A stretch of 64,000 nt of DNA from Massilia sp. 9096 (lineage in GTDB: Bacteria; Pseudomonadota; Gammaproteobacteria; Burkholderiales; Burkholderiaceae_D). The first letter of the stretch is position 1; each line of letters opens with the position of its first letter. The notes below the pieces were generated by a model that was not told where the DNA came from, ran no database searches, and saw only the letters and a list, made by a program, of their open reading frames with translations. Of the stretch, positions 27,301 to 35,590 are shown piece after piece. The DNA is taken from the NCBI RefSeq assembly GCF_000745265.1, contig NZ_JQNN01000001.1:372001-436000 (forward strand), in the 5' to 3' direction. Made by a program: the position numbers and the translations under genes.

Positions 27301-28628
27301 GCCACGTGGTCACGCTGTTCGAGGAGCAGGCCGGGGCGCACAGCGTCGGCTTCGCGGTGCACCTGGACGACGACCTGCCGCGCTTCGTGGTCGGCGACCC
27401 GACCCGGCTGCGCCAGATCCTGGTCAACCTAGTCGGCAACGCCTTCAAATTCACCCGCAGCGGCAGCGTCACGGTGCGGGTCGAGCGCCGCGCCGAAGAC
27501 CAGCAGGATCCGGCCCGGCGCAACATGATCCGCTTCTCGGTCGAGGACACCGGCATCGGCATCGAGCCTTCGGCCCTGCCGCGCCTGTTCCAGAAATTCG
27601 AGCAGGCCGACGCCACCACCACGCGCCGCTACGGCGGCACCGGGCTCGGGCTGGCGATCTGCCGCCAGCTGGTCGAGCTGATGGGCGGCAGCATCGGCGC
27701 CATCAGCACGCCGGGCGTCGGTTCCACCTTCAGCTTCGTGCTGCCGCTGGCCGACGGCGTGCAGCCGTCGACCGTGATCGACGCGCCGCGCGAGCCGCAC
27801 ACCCATCGCCTGCGCGTACTGTGCGCCGAGGACTACCCGACCAACCAGATCATCGTGCGCATGATGCTGGAAGAACTCGGGCACCAGGTCGACGTGGTCG
27901 AGAACGGCGCGCTGGCGGTGGCCGCCTGCGCGCGCACGCGCTACGACCTGATCCTGATGGACGGGCGCATGCCGGAGATGGACGGCGCCAGCGCCACGCG
28001 CCTGATCCGCGCCGGCGGACCGCTCGGCGCGCCGGTGCTCGACCAGCAGCTGATGATCGTCGCGCTGACCGCCAACGCCAGCGAGGAGGACCGCGCGCGC
28101 TACCTGGCCTGCGGCATGGACGCCTTCCTCGCCAAGCCGATCGACGAGGCCCAGTTGCATTACCACCTGACGCGCGCGATCGAGCGCCAGCTGCAGCGCG
28201 GGTTCAGCCTGCCGCCGCTGCCGGCCGCGGCGCCTGCGCACGAAGCCGGTGCGGGGACGCCGTCGACGGCCGAGCTGGACGCGATGTTCGGCGTGTTCAC
28301 CGGGCCGCCGCCGCTCAGCGTCGCCGCGGCGCGCAACGAAGGCCGGCGCGCGGGCGACCTCAAGGCGCGCATGCGCAGCGCCTTCCTGGCCGACCTGCCG
28401 CGCCGGCGCAGCGAGCTGGATGCGGCGCTGGCCGCCGGCGACCTCGACGCCGCCGGACGCCTGCTGCACGGCATGCGCGGCAGCGCCGGCTACCTGGACG
28501 AGGGCGCGCTGTACCAGCTGTGCGGCGAGCTCGAACGCGAGGCCGATGCCGGCCGCCTGGAGGAGGTGCGCGACGGCGTGCCGCGCCTGCTCGAACTGCT
28601 GGCGCGTGTCGACGAAGCGACAGCCTGA
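24321..28628 (+). CDS. Hybrid sensor histidine kinase: two-component propeller, HK, receiver and Hpt domains
   Basis: 1435-residue inner-membrane sensor. Order: signal/anchor segment (about 17-40); periplasmic two-component-regulator beta-propeller repeats to about residue 690 (recurring LWIGT, VGTFDGLD, LWVGT motifs); Y_Y_Y domain to about 810 (FAYRLVGFDQDW, YTNLDPGRYVFQVRA); one membrane helix (about 817-835); coiled coil; HisKA with phospho-His H922 (FLANMSHEMRTPL); HATPase (VEDTGIGI, GGTGLGLAI); receiver with Asp1214 (LILMDGRMPEMDG) and Lys in LAKPI; C-terminal Hpt with H1383 (LLHGMRGSAGYL). It therefore carries a whole phosphorelay except the output regulator. The GTG at 24321 has no clear ribosome site. 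The 93-bp gap to the next receiver gene suggests partnership. The ligand is unknown; such propeller sensors often detect oligosaccharides. Confidence 0.93.
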   Translation: MDIEQQADTRPGARRRHLNLLAALAIAWLLALLACAPARAETAPTPRFEQLSVDDGLAQESVLAIVQDPDGFMWFGTQSGLSRYDGYHFTNFRNVIGDPKTLVNNWVRVLYVDPKGRLWIGTDGGLDRYEPATGTFSHFQPDEPVKRGNGNRHIAAIIGDGRDGLWLATNDGLQHFDIASGRFASWHHVPGVAASIASDKVSALALGPGGRLWIGTSAGLDSLDPDLMRFRHHPSLRGGKYDVIQSLLADDQQGLWVGSLGGLDRLPLGQKGQPRSFGEAEGIDAGEIQVLYKDAAGEVWAGSQDAGLFRWQDAEGRFKHHGHRITDPFSLGDSHVTALYADRVGTFWVGTWYGGVSRTDMGNSGFTRIVRGVDAPITLEDNKVRGIAAGADGRLWLASQGGLHLFDPAGGEEKTWRLAPVDKGATGAAAAMTVAVGPDGAVWGGTHNGLVRLDPKTGKLTRRALAPDSVDAGNVRNLLFTRDGTLWVATRGGLHKLDPAGRLTTYQHDPAVGASLADNVVRPMLEDSHGRMWVGTFDGLDLLDRATGKFRHFRHDPLDPASLSNDEVHYLLEDHKGTLWVGTAVGLNRMVIGSDGALRFQRYTSRDGLADDAVAAMLEDEGGDIWVSTSSSVSRLDPASGAWRNYNSTDGTIEGFYFDASAYRAQDGTLYFGGNNGITAFNPRALHDNRVAPRAVITGLQLFGQPWQLRHPGLLPGPIERLGEITLSPEDSMFTLEFSALHFAAPGRNRFAYRLVGFDQDWIGADATKRFATYTNLDPGRYVFQVRAANKDGVWSDSAASIAITVLPPYYKTWWFRAVCALLVVGIAYFAYRLRLDGLQRQKDMLEYQVSARTEKIEQQNRLLERQTHELREQQRQVRRRTDELAQANGALQENEERLYLAKQRAEDATRQKSEFLANMSHEMRTPLAGVIGMLGFALRDGGLRDATREQILRGQGNAQSLLAIINDLLDFSKIEAGKLTIENIDFALDETMGHVVTLFEEQAGAHSVGFAVHLDDDLPRFVVGDPTRLRQILVNLVGNAFKFTRSGSVTVRVERRAEDQQDPARRNMIRFSVEDTGIGIEPSALPRLFQKFEQADATTTRRYGGTGLGLAICRQLVELMGGSIGAISTPGVGSTFSFVLPLADGVQPSTVIDAPREPHTHRLRVLCAEDYPTNQIIVRMMLEELGHQVDVVENGALAVAACARTRYDLILMDGRMPEMDGASATRLIRAGGPLGAPVLDQQLMIVALTANASEEDRARYLACGMDAFLAKPIDEAQLHYHLTRAIERQLQRGFSLPPLPAAAPAHEAGAGTPSTAELDAMFGVFTGPPPLSVAAARNEGRRAGDLKARMRSAFLADLPRRRSELDAALAAGDLDAAGRLLHGMRGSAGYLDEGALYQLCGELEREADAGRLEEVRDGVPRLLELLARVDEATA

Positions 28629-28721
28629 AGCGTGCGCGCCTTCGATGTCGGTATAATAATTTCCTTAAGACAACATTTGACACTGACGTCTTCGATGACG
28701 CCTGGGCACCGAGGAGATGAC

Positions 28722-29465
28722 ATGAAAATTCTGATCGTGGACGACGACGTGGTCGCGCGCATGGTGCTGATGCATCTGATCGATAGTGCGCTGGCCGGCC
28801 GCTGCGTGGTGCTGGAAGCCGAGGACGGCGAGGACGCCTGGGGCAAGCTCGAAGCCGGCGCCGCCGGCGGCCTGCCGGCGATGGTGTTTTGCGACCTGCG
28901 CATGCCGCGCCTGTCCGGCATGGAGCTGCTGGCGCGGATCAAGGCCGACGCGCGCTTTGCCGCGCTGCCCTTCGTGCTGGCCTCGGCCGCGGGCGACGCC
29001 GCCACCATGCAGCAGGCGCTCGACCTGGGCGCGCACGGTGTGATCGCCAAACCGTTCGACGGCGCCGCCGTGGCGGCGCAGCTGGCGCGCCTGGAGACGA
29101 TGGGCGGCGCCGGCATGCTCGACGAGGGCCCGCTGGCGAGCGCGCGCCGGCTCGGCATCGGCGTCGAGCGCCTGCAGGTCTACCTGGGCGGCCTGGAACG
29201 CCAGCTGGGGGCGGCCGGCGCCGACATCGATGCGCTGCTGGCGGCCGGCCAGCCAGACGCCGCGCGCGCCGTGCTGGACAAGCTCGGCGAGGGCTGCCGC
29301 ACGCTCGGCCTGCATGGCGCCGCCGCCGCCCTCGCGCGCGCCCCTGTGCCGGCGGACGCGCAGGCGGGCGTGCCTGTGGGCGTCGCGCTCGCGGACGCGC
29401 GCACGGCCGTGCTGCGCCAGGCCGAGGCGGTGCGCAGGCTGCGCGCCGGCGACGAGCGCGCATGA
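28722..29465 (+). CDS. Response regulator with degenerate Hpt-like C-terminal domain
   Basis: 247 residues. A receiver domain fills 1-125 (MKILIVDDDVVARMVLMHL; phospho-acceptor D58 in FCDLRMPRLSG; conserved Lys in VIAKPFDG). The C-terminal part has no DNA-binding motif. Its stretch LLAAGQPDAARAVLDKLGEG, then CRTLGLHGAAAALA, aligns by eye with Hpt helices (AGDLDAARxLxHxLKGSAxxLG), but the phosphorylatable His is replaced by Asp (VLDKL). The start at 28722 follows GAGGAG. The gap after the hybrid kinase has a TATAAT-like box near 28652. It probably receives phosphate from H1383 of the kinase upstream; output may be protein-protein rather than transcriptional. Confidence 0.88.
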   Translation: MKILIVDDDVVARMVLMHLIDSALAGRCVVLEAEDGEDAWGKLEAGAAGGLPAMVFCDLRMPRLSGMELLARIKADARFAALPFVLASAAGDAATMQQALDLGAHGVIAKPFDGAAVAAQLARLETMGGAGMLDEGPLASARRLGIGVERLQVYLGGLERQLGAAGADIDALLAAGQPDAARAVLDKLGEGCRTLGLHGAAAALARAPVPADAQAGVPVGVALADARTAVLRQAEAVRRLRAGDERA

Positions 29466-29602
29466 GCGCACGGACGGCGCGCGCCGACTGGTGCAATCGG
29501 CCGCGCCGCCGCGCCGAATCTCATTAGAATGGTCGACTTTGCACGACCGTGGATCGTATCGGCACGCCGGCATGCCGGCGGACCACGGTAACGCGAGCGA
29601 CC

Positions 29603-30715
29603 ATGATGACCAACAGCGCGATGCGCACCGGCGCGACGACCAGCAGCGAGCCATCCAGCCTGACTTTCCTGACTGGCGGCGGCGAGATGGCCGCACGCAT
29701 CGCCGGCCACGACTGGGCCGCAACAAAGCTCGGCCCGATCGAGCGCTGGCCGGCGTCTCCGGCCACCTCGAGCTGATGAAGCTGCGCCTGCGCATGGGCC
29801 AGGCCCAGGACCTGCCGGCGCGCATCGACGCCGCGCTCGGCCCGACCATCTCCGTGCGCACGCGCCTGACGGTGGGCCTGTGGACCACGCTGTGCGATCC
29901 CAACCAGCTGGGAAGCGCGCTGCTCAATCTGACCAACAACGCGCGCGACGCCATGCTCGAGGGCGGATCGATCGACATCGAGACCGGCAACGCCACCGTC
30001 ACCCCTGGCCAGGCCGGCGAGTACGTGCTGGTGAGCGTGCGCGACAGCGGCGCCTGCATGCCGCCGGACGTGCTGGCGCACGCCTTCGATCCCTTCTTCA
30101 CCACCAAACCGATGGGGCAGGGCACGGGCCTGGGCCTGTCGATGGTGTACGGCTTCGCGCGCCAGTCGGGCGGCGCCGTGCGCATCGAATCGGCGCCCGG
30201 CCAGGGCGCCGAGGCGCGCCTGCTGCTGCCGCGCCACGTGCACGAGGTCCCTGCACCGGCGGCGTGCGAGCCATGCGAGACGTACGATGGCGCAGCGCCG
30301 CTGGCCGCCCAGTCGCAAGGGACTTGTGCTGGTGGTCGACGACGAGGAAGACATCCGCACCGTCACGGCCGAGGTGTTGCAGGTGCCGGGCTACACGGTG
30401 CTGCAGGCGGCCGACGCGCCACAGGCGCTGCGCCAGCTGCAAGAGCAGGGCGGACAGAGGCTGCCGGACATGCTGGTGACCGACATCGGCCTGTCGAACG
30501 GCATGAACGGGCGCCAGCTGGCCGACCAGGTGCGCACCCAGTGGCCGCAGCTGCCGGTGCTCATGGTCACCGGCTACGCCGAAAGCACGGTGATGAAGAA
30601 CGAGACGCTGCCGGCGCAGGTGGAGCTGCTGACCAAGCCGTTCGCCATGCACGCGCTGGTGGGCAAGGTCGAGGCAATGCTGGCCACGGCCGCGTCGGCG
30701 CCGGAGCCGGCTTGA
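29603..30715 (+). pseudogene. Decayed PAS-type hybrid histidine kinase in three frames
   Basis: Fragments of one hybrid kinase survive in order but in different frames. At 29603-29776 there is an N-terminal piece ([27 protein letters not shown]) typical of the leader before the first PAS domain. At about 29753-30240 another frame reads [56 protein letters not shown], the kinase and ATPase core without the phospho-His segment. At about 30310-30715 a third frame is a receiver ([36 protein letters not shown]). The PAS region and the AHDFNN phospho-His motif are gone. A second internal loss lies at AALG-PTISV, where about 40 residues of the dimerisation domain are missing. The receiver could still be made as a 142-residue protein from the ATG at 30287, but no ribosome site precedes it. 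Confidence 0.82.
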
Positions 30716-30743
30716 GCGCCGGCTGAGCGAAGTTCGATCCGGC

Positions 30744-31379
30744 ATGCGCGAGCGCGGCATCCTGTTCTCGAACCCGATGGTGCGCGCGCTGCTGGCCGGG
30801 ACCAAGACCCAGACGCGGCGCGCCCTGTGCGCCCAATCCGCCGGCCCGCTAGATGATGCGGTCCTGGCTACACTGCGGCGCCGCTTCGGCGCGCCGGGCG
30901 ACCGCCTGTGGGTGCGCGAAAGCTACGTGGCCTTCGGGCACTGGCAGAGGCGCCATAACGCAGGCAAGGGGCGCGAGGAGTGGTTCTTCACCGACCTGAC
31001 ACTGGCGTCCGGCTTCGCTTACCGTTTCGACGGCGCCGACCCGCATGCGGCGCGCGGCCTTGACGCCGCACCGACTTGGCATCCGCGTCCGGCGCTGTTC
31101 ATGCCGCGCGCGGCGTGCCGTATCCTGCTCGAGGTGACCGACGTGCGCGCCGAGCGGCTGCACGAGATCGGCCCGGCCGATGCGATCGCGGAGGGCATCC
31201 TGCGCGCCGGCGACGGGTTCGCGCCGGCGGACGCGCCCGCAGGCCCGGACGCGCCGGCGTGCACGACGCCGGATCCGGTGCTGGCCTATCGCGCCGTGTG
31301 GGAAAGGATCAACGGGGCGGGCAGCTGGGACGCCAACCCATGGGTGGCGGTGGTGACGTTTCGGCGGCTGGCGCGGTGA
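30744..31379 (+). CDS. Phage-type ASCH-like protein
   Basis: 211 residues, resembling proteins frequent in prophages and annotated as ASCH-domain or morphogenetic proteins. Landmarks are ILFSNPMVRALLAGTKTQTRR near the N-terminus (residues 6-26), PGDRLWVRESYVAFG, HPRPALFMPRAACRILLEVTDV, the RAERLHEIGPADAIAEGI stretch and the terminal WERINGAGSWDANPWVAVVTF. ASCH domains are RNA- or modified-nucleotide-binding folds, but the role here is unproven. No other phage gene is adjacent. Its TGA abuts the reverse-strand stop of the next gene as TGATCA. It may be a cargo remnant of an excised prophage. Confidence 0.8.
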   Translation: MRERGILFSNPMVRALLAGTKTQTRRALCAQSAGPLDDAVLATLRRRFGAPGDRLWVRESYVAFGHWQRRHNAGKGREEWFFTDLTLASGFAYRFDGADPHAARGLDAAPTWHPRPALFMPRAACRILLEVTDVRAERLHEIGPADAIAEGILRAGDGFAPADAPAGPDAPACTTPDPVLAYRAVWERINGAGSWDANPWVAVVTFRRLAR

Positions 31380-33128
31380 TCAGGGCGCGCTGGTCCGGCG
31401 CCGCCTGCCCGCTGCAAAGATCGCCGCCGCCGCGAGCACCAGCCCAACCACCGAAACCAGCTTGCCGGCACGCTCCTGCAGCGTTTCCGGCATCGCGAGT
31501 TCGATGTCGTGGCGGCCAGGCGCGACCTGCACGCGCACCAGGTCGCCGCTGCCGGTCGACAGCATGCGGCAGCTTGCGGCGGTGCCGGCAGGGTCGCCGG
31601 CGGCGCGGCACGTCCAGCCGGTATAGTTGAACTGCTTGGCCAGTACCTCGGTCGGGGCGGCGGCGTCGATCCGGAACACGATGCTGCGCGGTTCCCAGCG
31701 CAGCAGGTCGAGCGAGGCGCTGCGCGCGCCGCCGCCGGCGCCGGCGCCGAGCGCCAGCCTGGCGCCGCCGGCGAAACGGCCGGCGTTGCCGATCGTGTCA
31801 CCCAGCGTGTATTCGGGCGTCTCGTGGGTGTCGGCCAGTCCCGGCATGCCGAATCTCGACGGGGCATGCTGGAACATGGCGATGTTGATCGCGGCCAGGG
31901 CCAGCAGCGGCAAGATGTCGCGCCACGGTGAACGCGGCCGCAGTGCGCGCAGGAACAGCACGCTGGACAGGGCCAGCAGCAGGGTTTGCGCGGTCTGCAG
32001 GCGCCACGGAAACTGGATCTTCTGCGCGAACGGCAGCAGCGTCCAGATGGGGGCGCTGAAGCGCGTCATCATGAACGACAGGAGGACGGTGCCGATCACA
32101 GTGGCCACGGCAAGCCGGCGCCATGTGGCGCGCGCATCGTCGCGCCGGCCCGGCGCGGACAGGGGGGCGCTGGCCAGCACGAAGGTCAGCGTAGCCTGCA
32201 GCAGGCCGGACATGTCGAATGCGCGCTTGGACACCGGATTGGGCGCGAACATCAGCCAGTTATAGAAATTGTAGTAGCCGGTATAGAGTTCGCTGGTGTG
32301 GATGTACTTTTGCTGGGTCAGCGCCGTCGCCAGATACAGTCCGGCGATCAGGACCGCGCTGCAGGCGGCGGCGCCCGCCCACGCCAGCACGTCCCAGCGC
32401 CGCGCAGGCAGCGCCAGCAGGCCGGCGTAGACCAGCGCCGTCGGCACCAGGATCAGTGCCGACGGCGCGTGGCTCAACAGCAAGCCGCTCACGCCCAGGA
32501 TGGTGAGTGCGACACCGGCACGGCGCCGCGACGCCAGCAGATGCAGCCCGGCGAAGGCGAACGGCGCCCAGGCGAGGCCCCACAGTTCGGCGTAGGCGGT
32601 GCGGAAATAGGTATCGACGAACAGGTGATAAGGCGCGAGGGTGTACACCATGGCGCCGATCAAGGCCGTGTTGCGTTCGCGCGTCACCTGCTTGAGCCAG
32701 GTGAACGCGCCAACGGCGCCGACGAAGCAAGCCAGGGTGATGGCGATTGCCAGGCGTCGATGCAGCCATGCGATGCCGTCCGAGGCGGGCGCCAGCAGCG
32801 CCGCGACGAAATGCGGCAGCGGCGGATAGATGAAGAACGCCGGGCTGCCGAAACCATCGGCGAGGTCGCGGATCCAGCGCGGGAACGGGTCGCTGTCCCA
32901 CATCTGGCGGCTGTAGAAGTATTGCCAGCGCAAGTGCGACGCGCTGTCGTCGCCGGTGCTCGGCAAGCCCCAGATCAGCATCGGCAGCAGCAAACCCAGC
33001 GACACGAAAAAAAGCAGCAGGACCGGACGCGGGCGGCGCGCGAGCCCCGTCGTCAATCGCTCAATGCCTTGGGTGCCGATGGCGATATCGGCGGTTTCTG
33101 CTTCGACGACGACCGGAGGAGCGCTCAT
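31380..33128 (-). CDS. Polytopic GT-C-like membrane protein (PTPS-related family)
   Basis: 582 residues with about 11-13 predicted membrane helices. The first luminal/periplasmic loop has GDDSASHLRWQYFYS, FPRWIRDLADGFGSPAFFIY and PPLPHF, which is the pattern of large membrane proteins called 6-pyruvoyl-tetrahydropterin-synthase-related and resembles the acidic-loop region of GT-C glycosyltransferases using lipid-linked sugars. A soluble C-terminal domain (about 480-555) precedes a final helix and a basic end. The ATG at 33128 is used. A promoter-like AT-rich stretch lies upstream (TTATTAGTATATTTCAATAAT near 33160, split here as two halves of the same stretch). Function is inferred only. Confidence 0.72.
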   Translation of the reverse strand: MSAPPVVVEAETADIAIGTQGIERLTTGLARRPRPVLLLFFVSLGLLLPMLIWGLPSTGDDSASHLRWQYFYSRQMWDSDPFPRWIRDLADGFGSPAFFIYPPLPHFVAALLAPASDGIAWLHRRLAIAITLACFVGAVGAFTWLKQVTRERNTALIGAMVYTLAPYHLFVDTYFRTAYAELWGLAWAPFAFAGLHLLASRRRAGVALTILGVSGLLLSHAPSALILVPTALVYAGLLALPARRWDVLAWAGAAACSAVLIAGLYLATALTQQKYIHTSELYTGYYNFYNWLMFAPNPVSKRAFDMSGLLQATLTFVLASAPLSAPGRRDDARATWRRLAVATVIGTVLLSFMMTRFSAPIWTLLPFAQKIQFPWRLQTAQTLLLALSSVLFLRALRPRSPWRDILPLLALAAINIAMFQHAPSRFGMPGLADTHETPEYTLGDTIGNAGRFAGGARLALGAGAGGGARSASLDLLRWEPRSIVFRIDAAAPTEVLAKQFNYTGWTCRAAGDPAGTAASCRMLSTGSGDLVRVQVAPGRHDIELAMPETLQERAGKLVSVVGLVLAAAAIFAAGRRRRTSAP

Positions 33129-33245
33129 GAACGTGACCTCAGCCTGGGCGGCTGAATTTATTAGTATATTTCAATAATCATATCGGAACATAACCGTTGG
33201 ATGTCAATGATTTTTGATTTTCGGTAACCCTACCTATTCATTGTG

Positions 33246-35336
33246 TCAGGTAAAGCCATCGGGCCTGACGGCCAGGTAAACCGTGCTCCACAACTGCGCG
33301 GCGCATGCTTCGTCGCCCTCGGCGCTTTCCCAGCTGGCCAGGAAGGGCTGGCCGCCGCGCGGCTGCCAGCTCCACAGCTCGCCCGCGCTGCCGGCCTGCA
33401 TCGCCAGGATCCCTTGCCACAGCGCGCGTCCGGCCGCAAGCAGCGCGCTGCGCGTGGCCGCAGGTAGGTCGGCACGCGCCAGCTGGCGCCGGATGCCCGA
33501 GGCCAGCATGGCTTGCTGCCACGACCAGACCACGGTGCCGTGGTAATCCTTGCGCGTGAATAACCGTTGCATGCCGTCCGGCGCGTAAGCCGGATTGGCG
33601 ACGACCACGCCGACCGGCGTGCGCAGACCGGCGGGGAAGGGCATCAGGATTTGGGCGGCGACGGCGTCGAGATAGGCGGGCGCGGGGTCGAGAAATTGCA
33701 GCACGAAGCTGGAATCGGTATGCATCACCGGGACCGGCTGGCCGTCGGCGCCGAGCGCCAGCGCATCGAAGCGCACCGGCCCTTCGATCGCCTGCAGCGC
33801 CGGCGCCGGGTCGAGCGCCGAGGCGCGCGCGTACGCGCCCGCCTGCGTGCGCGCCTGCGCGGCCGGCGTCGTGACCTGGAATAGGCGCCCGGTGTCGCTC
33901 CAGGGCCCGGCCAGGCCGGCGGCGCGCGCCGCCGCCGCATCCTGCTTGCCGAGCAGGCCACTGCGGTACAGCCGCTCGGCCGCACGCAACGCCGCCGGCG
34001 CCAGGGCCACGTTGACGTCGAACGGGTAGCGCCCGCCGCCGAGGCCATTGCTCGAATCGCGCCAGTTTCCGACCGGGGTGTTGAACTTCAGGGCGATCAG
34101 GTTGGAGAAATGCGGCCTGGCCGCGTACGGCGCCGCCAGGCGCAGCACGCGTTCCAGGTTGGCCGCCACCAGCGTGTCGTAGCGCTGCCCGGATGCCGTG
34201 CGGCGCGCCAGGAAGGCGGCGGCGCGCGCGGCGCCGCTGGGCTGATCCAATACATAAGCGGCCAGCACCGGCGCCAGGATGAAGTCGCCGTCGATCATCT
34301 TGTAATCGCGTACCGGCGTTTCATGCTCGGCCAGCGGGCGCGCGGCGCGGCGGTTTTCCAGCACGGCGAACTCGCCGATCGCATCCTCGTGCGCCACGCT
34401 GCCGTCCGGCGCCAGCCGTTCCAGGACCGAGGCCAGCGCCGCTTCGATCGCGGGCGGCTGCAGGACCGGCATCAGCATCGCCGTCGAGAGCAGCGTGTCG
34501 CGGCCGAAGTAGGTGAGAAAGCGCCACGATCCAGCCGAAAAATTCTCCGCCGACGCCAGGAAGGCCAGCGCCTGCCGGTCGCGCGGACGGTCGGCGGCAT
34601 CGGCGGTGAGCAGGTCGGCCATGGCGAACGGCGTCAGCGGCGCATAGTCGAGCAGGGCGGTGACACGCAGGTGGATCGCGCCGTCGGGGCCGGCCAGCAG
34701 CGCATGGTTGCCGTCTTCTTTTACCAAGCGGGTACCGCGTTCGGGCGCGACGCGCAGTTCGAGCCGGTGCTTGCCCTCGATCGAGCGGCGGTGGAAGACC
34801 AGTCCGGCCTGCCCCTTGTCGTCAGTGCGGTCCACCCGGCAGGCCAGCTCGGGCGGCAGCGTTCTGGCGCCGCCGGTGACGTAGTCGCGCAGGTTACGGA
34901 CGTTCGCCAGCACCACGCCGGCGACGTCGAGCCGGCGCGCGTCGCTGCGCAAGTGGGCGCTGACGCCGCGCAAGCCGTCCGGCTGCTCGACGCCTTCGGG
35001 GCGCGTGCCCGGCGCGATGCCGAGCGCGGCCGGTTTGCCGGCGCTCTCGAACCACAGGCCCATGCCGGTGTTCCCGGCCGGGAAGGCGACGATCAGGCGC
35101 GGACGCGCGCCGTGGTTGGCCTGGAGGTGGGCGGCAATGCGTTCGTGACGGTAGAAGTGGTGCTCGACGCCGGGTTCGGTGATATCGAACTGGAGCAGTT
35201 CGCCGGATGGCGGGGCGGTGGGAGTGGACGGGTCGGCGTTTGCCGCGCAGGGTGAAACGGCGAGCGCCAGGCTCAAGGCGAGGAAATCGCGGCGCGACGC
35301 ACCGGCTGCAGGTAAGTGTGATTCGATCTCGGTCAA
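33246..35336 (-). CDS. Tat-exported six-hairpin glycosidase-like protein
   Basis: 696 residues. The N-terminus has a twin-arginine signal (SRRDFLALSLALAVSPCAANA, residues 14-34), so it is probably exported folded. The middle and C-terminal parts look like an (alpha/alpha)6 glycosidase: TYFGRDTLLSTAMLMPVL (a GRD-T motif like debranching-type glucosidases), GNWRDSSNGLGGGRYPFDVN, WSWQQAMLASGIRRQL and the tail ELWSWQPRGG. The similarity is to the C-terminal catalytic domain of amylo-alpha-1,6-glucosidases. The substrate is unknown. It is transcribed away from the tRNA gene and in the same direction as the membrane protein 117 bp downstream; the two might act on the same glycan. Confidence 0.72.
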   Translation of the reverse strand: MTEIESHLPAAGASRRDFLALSLALAVSPCAANADPSTPTAPPSGELLQFDITEPGVEHHFYRHERIAAHLQANHGARPRLIVAFPAGNTGMGLWFESAGKPAALGIAPGTRPEGVEQPDGLRGVSAHLRSDARRLDVAGVVLANVRNLRDYVTGGARTLPPELACRVDRTDDKGQAGLVFHRRSIEGKHRLELRVAPERGTRLVKEDGNHALLAGPDGAIHLRVTALLDYAPLTPFAMADLLTADAADRPRDRQALAFLASAENFSAGSWRFLTYFGRDTLLSTAMLMPVLQPPAIEAALASVLERLAPDGSVAHEDAIGEFAVLENRRAARPLAEHETPVRDYKMIDGDFILAPVLAAYVLDQPSGAARAAAFLARRTASGQRYDTLVAANLERVLRLAAPYAARPHFSNLIALKFNTPVGNWRDSSNGLGGGRYPFDVNVALAPAALRAAERLYRSGLLGKQDAAAARAAGLAGPWSDTGRLFQVTTPAAQARTQAGAYARASALDPAPALQAIEGPVRFDALALGADGQPVPVMHTDSSFVLQFLDPAPAYLDAVAAQILMPFPAGLRTPVGVVVANPAYAPDGMQRLFTRKDYHGTVVWSWQQAMLASGIRRQLARADLPAATRSALLAAGRALWQGILAMQAGSAGELWSWQPRGGQPFLASWESAEGDEACAAQLWSTVYLAVRPDGFT

Positions 35337-35341
35337 CTGAA

Positions 35342-35416
35342 TGGTCCCCCCGACTGGAATCGAACCAGTATCCCACGCTTAGGAGGCATGTGCACTATCC
35401 ATTGTGCTACGGGGAG
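35342..35416 (-). tRNA. tRNA-Arg (anticodon CCT)
   Basis: Read on the minus strand a complete 75-nt cloverleaf folds. The acceptor is CTCCCCG/CGGGGGG with one G-T pair, the D arm GCAC/GTGC, and the anticodon arm CATGC-CTCCTAA-GCGTG. The T arm is ACTGG-TTCGATT-CCAGT, followed by discriminator A and an encoded CCA. Anticodon CCT reads AGG arginine codons. It sits 5 bp beyond the start of the glycosidase-like gene on the same strand. tRNA-Arg genes are common integration sites, but no integrase is visible. Confidence 0.95.
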
Positions 35417-35590
35417 GACGCTGCGGTCCGGCGAGCGAGCCCTGCGGGCAGGTCGTTATCGTGAACCGTCCGCAATTATAGCCGAGGAATAGGGGAAGAT
35501 TGGAAGTGCCGGGCCTACAGTCGGTACAATGGCCGTTTTCTTCACTCGTTCATTGACCGTGCGCTCGCGCGTGCGGCGCGCATACTCAAC

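Noticed and set aside
24267..27362. A 1031-codon open frame on the minus strand
   Set aside because: It lies wholly antisense to the hybrid kinase. GC-rich coding DNA produces long antisense frames, and its composition (His/Gln/Arg/Val-rich, no domain) fits a shadow.
30287..30715. Independent response-regulator gene
   Set aside because: The receiver is intact, but there is no ribosome site and the preceding kinase core leads straight into it, so it is treated as the end of the decayed hybrid kinase.
35342..35416. Genomic island at the tRNA-Arg gene
   Set aside because: No integrase, no direct repeat of the tRNA 3' end was seen in the window, and codon use of the following uup and EPS genes looks native.
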